Origin: a virus
Length of the DNA stretch: 47,267 nt
Reading direction: 5' to 3' (one strand)
Virus record (IMG/VR): IMGVR_UViG_3300049893_002755
Location: 1-47,267 of that record
Positions 38,777 through 46,284 of the stretch are shown here, piece after piece. Positions within the stretch are counted from its first letter, which is position 1. Every line of letters starts with the position of its first letter. A program made the position numbers and the translations under genes. The notes under the pieces were generated by a model. That model did not search any database. It worked only from the letters and a program-made list of their open reading frames with translations, and was not told the DNA's origin.

Positions 38777-38975
38777 GATACCTCCTACCTCGAAAAGCCC
38801 GTTCCCTCGCGGGATACGGGCTGAAACGGGTGGTGAAACCAGCTCCACGCGCACGATGAGTAAGAGCTGCCAACAGCTCTGCGCGACTACTATCGGTAGG
38901 ATGAATTGCATCCGCACCAAAAATCGCGCAATTGAGTTGTTGTATTTTTATATGTGAAAGCTGAATATTTTTCAT
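38763..38975 (-). CDS. Hypothetical protein with rearranged C-terminus, 70 aa
   Basis: ATG after GGAGTACG. Residues 1-48 (IKIQQLNCAIFGADAIHPTD, ELLAALTHRARGAGF) look like a genuine helical protein. The last ~22 residues are read through the 65-bp repeat and its hairpin, so the original end was probably lost in the rearrangement. Confidence 0.5.
   Translation of the reverse strand: MKNIQLSHIKIQQLNCAIFGADAIHPTDSSRAELLAALTHRARGAGFTTRFSPYPARERAFRGRRYHVRI
38776..38840. repeat. 65-bp direct repeat, left copy
   Basis: Identical to 41001-41065. It contains a hairpin (38797-38821) with a T-run on the minus strand, that is, a minus-strand terminator, plus a ribosome site. The two copies bracket about 2.2 kb holding the XRE-ImmA regulator. 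Confidence 0.95.
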
Positions 38976-38983
38976 ATTCGTAC

Positions 38984-39055
38984 TCCTATAGGATTGAAAG
39001 AATAGTTGACCCTGTAGGAGCTTGATGGCAGAATGCCCTCACTCCTATTCGGGAG
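38984..39055 (+). promoter_or_regulatory. Control region upstream of the XRE-ImmA gene
   Basis: TTGACC (39006-39011), 17 bp, CAGAAT (39029-39034). Around it: palindrome TCCTATAGGA (38984-38993), half-site TGTAGGAG (39013-39020) and CTCC-TATTCG-GGAG (39042-39055). These related elements suggest a repressor, perhaps the ImmA-linked HTH, binding across the divergent starts. Confidence 0.6.
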
Positions 39056-39059
39056 TCAG

Positions 39060-39102
39060 CACCCCAAAACGGCAGTTTTCTACGACGCACCGTTTTGGGG
39101 TG
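39060..39102 (+). terminator. Strong hairpin terminating the 39006 promoter transcript
   Basis: CACCCCAAAACGG (39060-39072) and CCGTTTTGGGGTG (39090-39102) are perfect 13-bp arms with a 17-base loop, followed by TTCGTTATTTC. A transcript from 39041 would form a ~70-nt RNA or be attenuated before the regulator gene. Confidence 0.7.
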
Positions 39103-39234
39103 TTCGTTATTTCTATAGCAGACTCTTGTGTAGCTGTCTATATCTTTGGCAAAGTTTTTGACTTGATAATGGGGGGATACCCTGTTGCGCTTTATAAAAA
39201 GCCATGCTATGTTATAGATAATTCAGTGATCAAA

Positions 39235-40410
39235 ATGTCTTCCAGTACGTCTTCAAAAGATTCTTCCTCTGGTATCGGAGAGTCCTTCCGGCTTCTTCGA
39301 AAGACAGTCCGCGTTAGCCAGACCTGCATAGCTGAATATGCTGACATTTCGCGGCCATCCATTATCGCAATCGAACGAGGGACACGAGAACCACGTCGGA
39401 ATGAGATTTTGAAATTTTCTTCCCTATTAAGGATTCGTCCTGAGCTTCTAATAACGGGTCAGTATGAGCGAGTTGTTCGTGATCTGCCTAAAGTCAACTA
39501 TCGGGCAGATGGAAAAGAGCAGGACTTTTTAGATCAGGTCGAATTATCGGAAGCTGAGTCCTTACAAAAAGAAGGAAAAATAGTCGCTTTGCCAAGTATC
39601 TTGCAGAAAAAAACGATCCCTTATGCAGTGCAACAGGTATACAACTGGAAGGAGGTATCCTCTGATAAACCCGTGGATATTTTTCGTTGGCTCTATGATA
39701 TAGAAAATTTACATGTCGTTTTTACTGCACTGACATCTCTATGTGGCGCAGTCAGTCTGAATCAAGGGCGTGCAGTTGTCCTGATTAACTCTGATCAACC
39801 AGATGAGCGCCTTCATTGGACGGCTGCCCATGAGTTTGCTCATTTGATTCTTGGCCATGCTGCCGATGAACGTCCCCACCGGGATGTTTATGGAATCCCC
39901 AGACCAGAAGATCAAGACGCGGATCGATTTGCTGCCGAGCTGCTGATGCCCGTAGGAGCTGTCGTAAAAAAGCTTGCTGAAGAATCCGACAAGACAGACC
40001 AGATGGAAGATGTTGTTTATCAGCTTGCTCGCCATTTTCATGTCAGCTATCTGGCTATGTTATATCGCCTTTCAAATTTGCAAGTTATTAATTGGGAAAT
40101 GGCAGAAAGACTACGAGCTATTAAGCCTTCTATCATCGAAAAGCGATTAAAAATTCAAAAGTCTGGAACTCCTTTCGATTCTAAAAAATACTTACCAAAG
40201 CTTGTTAAAAAGCTTGAAATGGAACAACGTTTCCCATCTGGCTGGCAGGTTGATTTTGACAAGACAGCTCCGCATCACCTGCGACTCCTTCAGGCGGAAG
40301 CATATAAGGCGTATGTATGTGAGGTATCTTTAGTAGACCGCTTGACTTCGGTGAACAAGGTTTACGAAGATGTTGCTCAATGGGTTGCAGATACATATTC
40401 ATATATATAA
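39235..40410 (+). CDS. XRE-HTH regulator with ImmA/IrrE (DUF955) metallopeptidase domain
   Basis: 391 aa from MSSSTSSKD; upstream in-frame codons run back to 39022 across the terminator hairpin and are unlikely to be used. HTH at VRVSQTCIAEYADISRPSIIAIERG (about residues 25-49). The peptidase has HEFAH (HExxH, about 201-205) and a downstream acidic ligand region QDADRFAAELLMP. Such proteins cleave repressors in response to stress (as ImmA does to ImmR). More AT-rich than its neighbours and flanked by repeats, so probably acquired. No ribosome site; TTGCGC (39185) and TATGTT (39208) may be its promoter. Confidence 0.85.
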   Translation: MSSSTSSKDSSSGIGESFRLLRKTVRVSQTCIAEYADISRPSIIAIERGTREPRRNEILKFSSLLRIRPELLITGQYERVVRDLPKVNYRADGKEQDFLDQVELSEAESLQKEGKIVALPSILQKKTIPYAVQQVYNWKEVSSDKPVDIFRWLYDIENLHVVFTALTSLCGAVSLNQGRAVVLINSDQPDERLHWTAAHEFAHLILGHAADERPHRDVYGIPRPEDQDADRFAAELLMPVGAVVKKLAEESDKTDQMEDVVYQLARHFHVSYLAMLYRLSNLQVINWEMAERLRAIKPSIIEKRLKIQKSGTPFDSKKYLPKLVKKLEMEQRFPSGWQVDFDKTAPHHLRLLQAEAYKAYVCEVSLVDRLTSVNKVYEDVAQWVADTYSYI

Positions 40411-41000
40411 TGCCTATGGATTCAACATTATATCTGTTATAGTCAGGCTTATTCAAAAATGGCCCAGTTGTGATGGTTTAGATGTCTCCATAGCCAGACA
40501 CATCAACTGAGTGACCCATCAGCGGAGCCATGAAGATTTTCCGGCGTGTTGATGTGATGTGTCTACCGAAGTGTTGAATGCCTTTGGAGAAAATTCGAGA
40601 TGAAGTTCATACCCGCCAATAGGAGCGTTTCGCATTATCCAAATATAAAGGTTCTTTCGTTCAGGGCATCCGCCTGTTAATCAGATGCGCGGAAGGTGGA
40701 CATCGTTTGCCACCTCATGCCCGCGCAAGCAATAGGAAGTACGCCGAAAATGGCACAACCATGCACTTCCAAATTAGCATCTCTTGCCCAATCACCCACT
40801 GACACACCCCCAACTCTCCTCCCTTACCACTTCTTGACATCTTCCCCACCCTATCCTCCCACAGCATGGTGCGCCGTGGTCAACAAGCTGGTCAACAACC
40901 GTTGATAACGGGTGATGAACGGTGAGGATAGCTGATAAAGGTGCATCCAGATTGTAGGCTATCTTTCGTTGAGCATTGAAGCTTCGGGAGCAAGAGGCCG
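40411..41000. other. 590-bp region without a convincing gene
   Basis: Between the XRE-ImmA gene and the right 65-bp repeat. It contains an inverted repeat (AGACACATCA at 40496 against TGATGTGTCT ending near 40564), a C/T-rich stretch (about 40790-40870) and short broken reading frames. It looks like degenerate DNA carried with the regulator. I could not assign it to an insertion sequence. Confidence 0.6.
40427..40456 (-). promoter_or_regulatory. Minus-strand promoter facing into the XRE-ImmA gene
   Basis: Minus strand: TTGAAT (40456-40451), 18 bp, TATAAT (40432-40427), just beyond the regulator's stop. It would yield an RNA antisense to the regulator. Sequence match only. Confidence 0.45.
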
Positions 41001-41065
41001 TGATACCTCCTACCTCGAAAAGCCCGTTCCCTCGCGGGATACGGGCTGAAACGGGTGGTGAAACC
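41001..41065. repeat. 65-bp direct repeat, right copy
   Basis: Identical to 38776-38840. Its right edge is the last base of the stop codon of the minus gene 41065-41379, for which its hairpin (41022-41046 with a T-run) serves as terminator. The ATG present next to the left copy is ACG here. Confidence 0.95.
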
Positions 41066-41379
41066 TATGCAATTTGCATCGTAACGATGGCATCGCCAGG
41101 ATGCACGATAATGCCTTTGTCCGCCCGTAACGCGGTTTCAATGCACACAAAACGCTTTACGGACCCGTCCTTGTTGCGCCAATTCGGGCCCCGCTTGATG
41201 AGTAAAATTGCCGTATATCCATCCTTGGAGGTACCTTGACCGATGACGGTATCGGTGCCATCGACAAAGGTCGATGGGACGATGCCGGTCAATCCTGCAT
41301 AGCGACCCGTCAGCTTGGGTGTGGCGATGTTCAGTTTGGCTTGAAGGTCGGATTGGATAGTTGTAAGGTCGAAGGTCAT
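41065..41379 (-). CDS. Hypothetical protein, 104 aa
   Basis: The start at MTFDLTTIQSDLQAK follows GATGGAGATAAA. Likely alpha/beta (YAGLTGIVPSTFVDGTDTVIG, GYTAILLIKRGPNWRNKDG). Single-gene unit with dyad-class promoter and the repeat-borne terminator. No family recognised. Confidence 0.72.
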   Translation of the reverse strand: MTFDLTTIQSDLQAKLNIATPKLTGRYAGLTGIVPSTFVDGTDTVIGQGTSKDGYTAILLIKRGPNWRNKDGSVKRFVCIETALRADKGIIVHPGDAIVTMQIA

Positions 41380-41426
41380 TTTATCTCCATCAGAGCGGTT
41401 GGTTTGTCTCTGCTCTTGATGCAACT

Positions 41427-41484
41427 AATATATGGCACCAATCGGGTAACTTCAACAGATATTTTATCAGAATCGATAAATAGT
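41427..41484 (-). promoter_or_regulatory. Dyad-class early promoter of the 41065 gene
   Basis: Minus strand: TTGAAG (41455-41450), 17 bp, TATATT (41432-41427). Dyad ATATTTTATC-AGAATC-GATAAATAGT at 41459-41484 with the same offset from -35 as at 37.7 and 7.0 kb. Confidence 0.78.
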
Positions 41485-41495
41485 TTATCTACCCG

Positions 41496-41978
41496 TTACC
41501 TCCTGCGTTTTTCACGAAGCACTGGACGGCGTGCGTGAATTGCCTCGATTTCTGCCCCCAAGGCGTCGTAGTCTACACCAGCGCCCGCTGTGGTCTCCCC
41601 AATCCAAAGTTTCCTTGTCAAAAGGCAGTTTGGGCAAAGGAAACCATGGGGATAGTCTACTTCAGGCGACAGCGCAACGCCGTTACAGCCTCGATCTTCA
41701 GGATTGAGCTTGAATACCGAGCAACGACGGATTAGTTCAGGATGTACGGCGTAAATCTCAAAGCCTCGGTAGATGCGCACCTGACGGATAACTTCAGATC
41801 CCGTTAGTCTATGGCCTTCAACCTCAAGAACCCCATCTACCACGGAGCCAATGGCCCAGCGGTAGGGATCTGCCTCTGATACGTCGTTCAGGTTGCGGTA
41901 GACGCCTATCCAGGTTTTAGCGGGTTGGGGCATAGTTATTCCAGTATTGCCTTTGAATGGGAAAGACTTTGCTTTCAT
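41496..41978 (-). CDS. Hypothetical protein with CPNC motif, 160 aa
   Basis: The start at MKAKSFPFKG follows TTTGGAGATAAT; a longer frame upstream has no ribosome site. Beta-rich middle (WAIGSVVDGVLEVEGHRLTG, VRIYRGFEIYAVHPEL), then GFLCPNCLLTRK, a half zinc-finger. Arginine-rich end. Last gene of the long minus operon. No family recognised. Confidence 0.68.
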   Translation of the reverse strand: MKAKSFPFKGNTGITMPQPAKTWIGVYRNLNDVSEADPYRWAIGSVVDGVLEVEGHRLTGSEVIRQVRIYRGFEIYAVHPELIRRCSVFKLNPEDRGCNGVALSPEVDYPHGFLCPNCLLTRKLWIGETTAGAGVDYDALGAEIEAIHARRPVLREKRRR

Positions 41979-42069
41979 ATTATCTCCAAAGAAAACGCAG
42001 GGTTTAGGCTTGGATTTACTTCCTCTTTCCGTTGGTACCCTGCCAACCAACGAGAAAAGGCATGTCCAC

Positions 42070-42366
42070 TCAAATCAAATTGAAGAACCAGCTAAAGGAA
42101 AACGCAACTGCAAATAAAGCAAATCCGATGAGCAGCGCGAAGATGACGAATTCGTTTGGCGTTGTGTAAAAACGTTCTGTCCCGTGAACACAATCAAGGT
42201 ACTGACCATTTGCCTCTATGGCCCAAACCTTTGGATAGATACCCTGGTTGTTGGCTTCTTGGATCGTCTTGAATCCATGGTACAAGCAACGCTTTCCAAC
42301 GTAGCCATAATAATAGGAACGAAAGAACCCATCCGAGCTGATAACGATAGCCGATTTTAGAGACAT
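42070..42366 (-). CDS. Hypothetical C-tail-anchored membrane protein, 98 aa
   Basis: A soluble N-terminal part (SSDGFFRSYYYGYVGKRCLYH) is followed by one C-terminal span FVIFALLIGFALFAVAFSFSWFF (about residues 73-95). ATG overlaps the previous gene. It may place an early phage protein at the membrane. Unknown function. Confidence 0.7.
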   Translation of the reverse strand: MSLKSAIVISSDGFFRSYYYGYVGKRCLYHGFKTIQEANNQGIYPKVWAIEANGQYLDCVHGTERFYTTPNEFVIFALLIGFALFAVAFSFSWFFNLI

Positions 42367-43085
42367 TGTAGCTCCTGTAGTTGTTGTTTCAATGCCTCAA
42401 TTTCAGCCTTTGCCGCTGCCAGTTCAGCCGCAACGGGGTCAATGGTTGTTTGAACGCCGGTCATTTGATAATAGCGCTCTACACCTGCACTGGTCAAGTG
42501 CCACCGTGCGGGCTTTCCGGTATTGCGTTGAGTCAAGCACGCTATTTCGAGGTTCTTGAGCTGGGTTTGGATCATGCCCCGATGTGGAGGCTTGAGGTAT
42601 CTGAACAGATGCGTAACGGTTGCATTCGGGTACGTGTACAGATGGACTACAATCCGATATGCTAAGGTGTCCACCTTGGGAAAAACCTTCCTTTCAAGGA
42701 TACCTTTTTTACGCTCCTCTTCCTTTTCCCGCTTGAGTGCGCGCGCGGCTTGCCTGGCTTCCCATGCGAGGGCTACGCGCTCGATTTCCTCTTGCGGATC
42801 TCCGGTGTGCAATTGTCCACGAATCACCTTTGGAGTTATGGGGCGGTAGTTCATAACGCTTGCAAACCGATCTACGTGGGTTTGGCAACATCCGCCCTGC
42901 CGAATACGGGCGGATGTACATCCAGGCCACCGGCAAACATCTTTAGGTACATATTCAGGATTTGCCTTGGTTTCATCGTGACAACGTTTACAGAATTCAA
43001 GAACCTTTGCCCCTGGGACAAGAGGATCTGTATGGGTGGCTATTGCGCCGCATTCACACCGGGGCTGGGTTAGATCGTTAGGCAT
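42357..43085 (-). CDS. Zinc-binding / winged-helix protein with coiled coil, 242 aa
   Basis: The N-terminus has paired cysteines (RCECGAIATH, FCKRCH) and VCRWPGCTSARIRQGGCCQTH, likely two zinc sites. Residues about 140-205 (YRIVVHLYTYPNATVTHLFRYL, GKPARWHLTSAGVERYYQ) look like a winged helix. It ends in a coiled coil (AAELAAAKAEIEALKQQLQEL). Probably a DNA-binding regulator or replication accessory. Overlaps neighbours. Confidence 0.68.
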   Translation of the reverse strand: MPNDLTQPRCECGAIATHTDPLVPGAKVLEFCKRCHDETKANPEYVPKDVCRWPGCTSARIRQGGCCQTHVDRFASVMNYRPITPKVIRGQLHTGDPQEEIERVALAWEARQAARALKREKEEERKKGILERKVFPKVDTLAYRIVVHLYTYPNATVTHLFRYLKPPHRGMIQTQLKNLEIACLTQRNTGKPARWHLTSAGVERYYQMTGVQTTIDPVAAELAAAKAEIEALKQQLQELQCL

Positions 43086-43704
43086 TCTTCACCTCCAACC
43101 GATGCAATAGCCGAGCCGCCGATATGGAGTCGTTCAGCGCGCTGTGGTCAGGCATTTTGTAACGCACACCTACCTGAACACATGCAGCACGAAGGGAGAT
43201 TTGTTCTGTGTCCAGATGTTCAGATACCATCCGTTGGATGCAGGGACCGAATGGCCAAAAGGGGCCATCACGATGGATATGCTTCGTCAACATGGCAAGG
43301 AAATACTGGTCAAAGGCCAGATTGAAGGCGTAGATCGCGGGGTTGTATTGGTAGGTATGCTCAAAACCCAGATACCAGGACAGAAATCCATATGCTGCTG
43401 TTTCAGGAGTGAGGCCGTACTGAACGATAAAGGCAGGGTCCATGCCGTTTACCATCAATGCAGGCAGTGCTGCCTCTGAAAAGAGAAACGTTTGCTCTTC
43501 ATCGGTATTGGGCGCTATCAATGCCTCGAATCTTGAGATAATGTTGCCGGTCGGGGCCATGGCTACCGCACCGATTTGGATCGGGCAGGCATGGTCAGAT
43601 CCGTGGACACCAGCATGGGCAAGGTGACGGGGAACGCCGGATGTCTCGAAGTCGATAACGATTTTGATACGTTTATCAAGGGGGGTGGTGGATGCTGGGG
43701 TCAT
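43078..43704 (-). CDS. DnaQ-like 3'-5' exonuclease (DEDDh)
   Basis: 208 aa; the start at MTPASTTPL follows TTGGAG. Exo I KIVIDFETSG (about residues 14-23) with the DxE pair, Exo II-like YAFNLAFDQYFLA, Exo III DHSALNDSISAARLL with the His and Asp. It degrades or proofreads DNA 3' ends. No polymerase is encoded, so recombination or replication support together with the Sak4-like ATPase is likely. Confidence 0.85.
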   Translation of the reverse strand: MTPASTTPLDKRIKIVIDFETSGVPRHLAHAGVHGSDHACPIQIGAVAMAPTGNIISRFEALIAPNTDEEQTFLFSEAALPALMVNGMDPAFIVQYGLTPETAAYGFLSWYLGFEHTYQYNPAIYAFNLAFDQYFLAMLTKHIHRDGPFWPFGPCIQRMVSEHLDTEQISLRAACVQVGVRYKMPDHSALNDSISAARLLHRLEVKNA

Positions 43705-43979
43705 TCTGCTTCTCCAAGTTGTTTCGTTAGCCGATCGCACTCTTCATCGAGCGCCAATAGTTCGGCTTCAAGTTGAGCAATAATGGCACTTTGATGCAGA
43801 GAGATATCGATCTTGCATAGCTCGTCTGTCTCGTCGGTATATACACCGGGCGGGCGGTTTATAACCAGGTTCAGCCTGACATTATCACGCTTCAGATCTT
43901 CCAATGCAACCTGAATCAATGTGTGGCGCTTTGAAAGGCTGAACAGGTTGGAGATGGTGTCTTTCGTTTTAGATATCAT
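43701..43979 (-). CDS. Hypothetical coiled-coil protein, 92 aa
   Basis: Overlaps both neighbours by 4 bases. Helical, with AIIAQLEAELLALDEECDRLTKQ at the C-terminus as coiled coil. It could bridge subunits of the recombination proteins. No family recognised. Confidence 0.68.
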   Translation of the reverse strand: MISKTKDTISNLFSLSKRHTLIQVALEDLKRDNVRLNLVINRPPGVYTDETDELCKIDISLHQSAIIAQLEAELLALDEECDRLTKQLGEAE

Positions 43980-44152
43980 TTGGCCTCCAAAAGTTCTCTT
44001 TTGAAGAAGTAAAAATAAACTGTTTCGTTATGCAGACCCATCGGTATCAATTTGGATACGATTGTAACCAACTCCCACCCATCCAATCCAAGTTTGTCGA
44101 TATCAACCTCATCATTTGCATCATTTTCGACGCGATATTCCCACTTTTTCAT
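43976..44152 (-). CDS. DUF4177-like small protein, 58 aa
   Basis: ATG follows GTGGAGGG, and both ends overlap neighbours (ATGA). The pattern MKKWEYRVEN...KLGLDGWELVTIV...YFYFFKREL matches the short DUF4177 family. That family has no established function. Confidence 0.75.
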   Translation of the reverse strand: MKKWEYRVENDANDEVDIDKLGLDGWELVTIVSKLIPMGLHNETVYFYFFKRELLEAK

Positions 44153-44379
44153 ATCCCCTCCACAATCCGCACGGCGGTCACATCGGTAACGCCACCGGCA
44201 GTTTGCCCGACTTCAACCTCACACAATGCGAAAAACGCATGGATGCCGGGATGGTTTGCTTTCGCTTGTTCAGGTGTATCGCATAGGTGGTGTGTGACCA
44301 CTCGTTCAGGATGGCGACCGCCATCCTTGACCTTGCGGGCGTAGTCAGAGTCTTTGAGGAACAAATGGGCGTATTTCAT
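44149..44379 (-). CDS. Hypothetical protein, 76 aa
   Basis: ATGA overlaps on both sides. It contains YAHLFLKDSDYARKVKDGGR and EVEVGQTAGGVTDVTAVRI. The histidines near residues 28-31 are clustered but form no known metal motif. No family recognised. Confidence 0.65.
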   Translation of the reverse strand: MKYAHLFLKDSDYARKVKDGGRHPERVVTHHLCDTPEQAKANHPGIHAFFALCEVEVGQTAGGVTDVTAVRIVEGI

Positions 44380-45404
44380 TTTGAACCTCCCACAACTTTC
44401 TGTGTTTCACAGAAATCGGCATACGCCTTGGAGAAGGCGGAGTTTTTATCCTTGAGCCAATATGCGCACCATTGGCGCATGTTTGGAAATACAGCGTAGA
44501 TGGGGAGCTTTCCAGCGGAACCCAAGAATAAATTCAGATCCTCTAAACGTACCAGAGAGGCCATCTTTTCAGCTACCTGTGCGGACCATTCGGGGTCCGT
44601 CGCCGGTTCACTTGTTCCGATACGGTCAGGCCAACTGTTCGGCCAGGAGGGGCCTATTGCGGGTGCGGTTGACTGCTTAGGGGGATCTGCTTTGGGCGGT
44701 TCTTCCTTCCCACCCTGCAACCACGCAGAAACAACGGTTGCAACGTCCTTACCGGGTTGGTAGAACCGTTTGTCTGTCAACGCTGGACAGCGAGTTTTAG
44801 AGACGAACATGGTTCCACCGTCCATGTCTGCAATGACATCGAATTCATACTCAAGCCCCTCTCGTTGGATTGGCTGCATGCCGACCTTGCGAATGGAGGT
44901 TTTTCCTTTATCGTCCTTCTCCATGATATATTCCGTTTTCGCACGCATGGTTACAATCACATGTAACTTTGCACCAATGATTGTATCAATCAGTTGGTTA
45001 TGCAGGGGCGTTGCTACCCGCCATGCGTCGAAAGCGTTTCCGTCCTTACCTTTTTTGTTGTCAACGAATTCCAGGATGCCCCCTTGACCCGCCCACGCAT
45101 GAGACAGGCTATCGATGATCAGCGCCTTGTAGCCTGCTTTTACAGCCTCTTGGATGGCTGTAATGTAGTTTTTGACGGCGAACGTAGATAGTTCGTCAAC
45201 ATCAAATGAGAAGCTTCCACCATCGGGATTCTCCTCACCTGCATATTTGTACAGCGATCCACGCTCACTATCAATGGCTGCAACCGGGCCACCATTGGCG
45301 AGTGCCATCGCAAGACGAAGAGCAGTAAACGATTTTCCTGAACCGGGTGGACCGATTAGGGCCATACGCAGATATAAGCCCTTCTTTTCAGCTTTTCTGA
45401 ACAT
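44376..45404 (-). CDS. Sak4/RecA-like ATPase (phage AAA recombination protein)
   Basis: 342 aa after AAGGAG. Walker A LIGPPGSGKSFTALRLA (about residues 17-33), IDSERGS, Walker B KALIIDSLSHAW (about 93-104), VIVTMRAKTEYI, and a RecA-like core of about 230 residues. The C-terminal ~100 residues are linker plus a helical end. Sak4-type proteins promote single-strand annealing or recombination with a SSB; here the DnaQ-like exonuclease lies in the same operon. No SSB was recognised. Confidence 0.85.
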   Translation of the reverse strand: MFRKAEKKGLYLRMALIGPPGSGKSFTALRLAMALANGGPVAAIDSERGSLYKYAGEENPDGGSFSFDVDELSTFAVKNYITAIQEAVKAGYKALIIDSLSHAWAGQGGILEFVDNKKGKDGNAFDAWRVATPLHNQLIDTIIGAKLHVIVTMRAKTEYIMEKDDKGKTSIRKVGMQPIQREGLEYEFDVIADMDGGTMFVSKTRCPALTDKRFYQPGKDVATVVSAWLQGGKEEPPKADPPKQSTAPAIGPSWPNSWPDRIGTSEPATDPEWSAQVAEKMASLVRLEDLNLFLGSAGKLPIYAVFPNMRQWCAYWLKDKNSAFSKAYADFCETQKVVGGSK

Positions 45405-45443
45405 TTGAACTCCTTGTGAGCCTGTTTCTTCGTTCAGGTTGGC

Positions 45444-45746
45444 TCATGCCTGAACGGATAGGGTGAGCCACTTCACAAACCTCTGTTCAGCTTGGCTCAA
45501 ATCTGACCAGATAGGGGGGTGAATTCCATAATCCATGCAGCCATGGATATAGAGGTTTTCTACGTCCATCCGCCCATACTCGGCAACCGCACGAGCAAGG
45601 GCGTTACGTAGGTGAAAAATCGCTACCCCTGCGAACCCAGGAGAACGCGGGCGAGAGGTAGCTGAACAAAGGTGCCGGTTTTGATGCGAGGTATCCGAAT
45701 CATCCATCCTTCTCAAGGTTTCAAAACCAGCATGAAATCTAAACAT
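45444..45746 (-). CDS. Hypothetical protein, 100 aa
   Basis: ATG 45746 is inside the end of the upstream gene after AGAGG. Residues about 45-100 (AIFHLRNALARAVAEYGRMDVENLYIHGC, WSDLSQAEQRFVKWLTLS) are helical. The inverted repeat GTTCAGG/CCTGAAC (45439-45462) spans its stop. No family recognised. Confidence 0.62.
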   Translation of the reverse strand: MFRFHAGFETLRRMDDSDTSHQNRHLCSATSRPRSPGFAGVAIFHLRNALARAVAEYGRMDVENLYIHGCMDYGIHPPIWSDLSQAEQRFVKWLTLSVQA

Positions 45747-45939
45747 TTGAAGCCTCGGCATAGTCAGAGGCTTCAAGCAACCGGATCAGATAATCCGTCA
45801 TGGCCCGGTCGGGGTCAGCATGACTGAACAGATACGCCTCGAACACCGCCGGGTGTTCCACCAACCCGGTCTCCTCGACAATCTGATTGGCCTGGGCTAA
45901 CGAAAGCCCGACTTTGGCCAGGAAAGCTTCGGTAATCAT
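45739..45939 (-). CDS. Hypothetical small protein, 66 aa
   Basis: ATG after GAGG with 7-base spacing, overlapping the upstream stop. Helical, acidic (SLAQANQIVEETGLVEHPAVFEAYL). No family recognised. Confidence 0.65.
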   Translation of the reverse strand: MITEAFLAKVGLSLAQANQIVEETGLVEHPAVFEAYLFSHADPDRAMTDYLIRLLEASDYAEASNV

Positions 45940-46136
45940 AAGCAATCCTCATCTTCATCGGGCGCGCTGCATTTGCGGCCACCGCCGTGGTGGTACTCGC
46001 AAATTGCCTCTTCCTCGTCCAAGGTCTCATCTCCCGAAAAGATTCGGAGGGGAGATGCCATTGCCGTATGAACGTTGTAGCCAACTCGCAAAGAGTCGGG
46101 TACAGCCATGGGGAAATCAAAATCAGGTGAATTCAT
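45936..46136 (-). CDS. Hypothetical small acidic protein, 66 aa
   Basis: First gene of the long minus early operon, ATG after GAGG. The C-terminal half combines acidic residues with ICEYHHGGGRKCSAP and ends in EDEDCL. Cys/His spacing could bind a metal. No family recognised. Confidence 0.65.
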   Translation of the reverse strand: MNSPDFDFPMAVPDSLRVGYNVHTAMASPLRIFSGDETLDEEEAICEYHHGGGRKCSAPDEDEDCL

Positions 46137-46153
46137 CTCAACCTCGCACTGTC

Positions 46154-46194
46154 AATATCGCATGTTTTTTTATCGGAGTCAATAATTTTTTATC
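46154..46194 (-). promoter_or_regulatory. Promoter of the long minus early operon
   Basis: Minus strand: TTGACT (46182-46177), 17 bp, GATATT (46159-46154). Upstream AT-rich bases include TTTTTTATC at 46186-46194, matching a dyad half-site, with a second TTTTTTATC at 46166-46174 in the spacer. A full dyad is not present. Confidence 0.68.
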
Positions 46195-46249
46195 GATTAT
46201 TTTTATATGATGGATAACCCTTGTAGAACCAGCATGTATCATTTTCTAC

Positions 46250-46278
46250 TTGACGAAGTGATAATTTTTTGCTACGTT
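46250..46278 (+). promoter_or_regulatory. Leaderless promoter of the HTH-RuvC operon
   Basis: TTGACG (46250-46255), 17 bp, TACGTT (46273-46278). ATG 46285 follows by 6 bases, without a ribosome site. Confidence 0.65.
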
Positions 46279-46284
46279 TAGAAA

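Noticed and set aside
40411-41000. Insertion sequence beside the ImmA gene
   Set aside because: Short broken frames and one inverted repeat, but no transposase motif and no target duplication other than the 65-bp repeat, which belongs to a terminator/ribosome-site unit.
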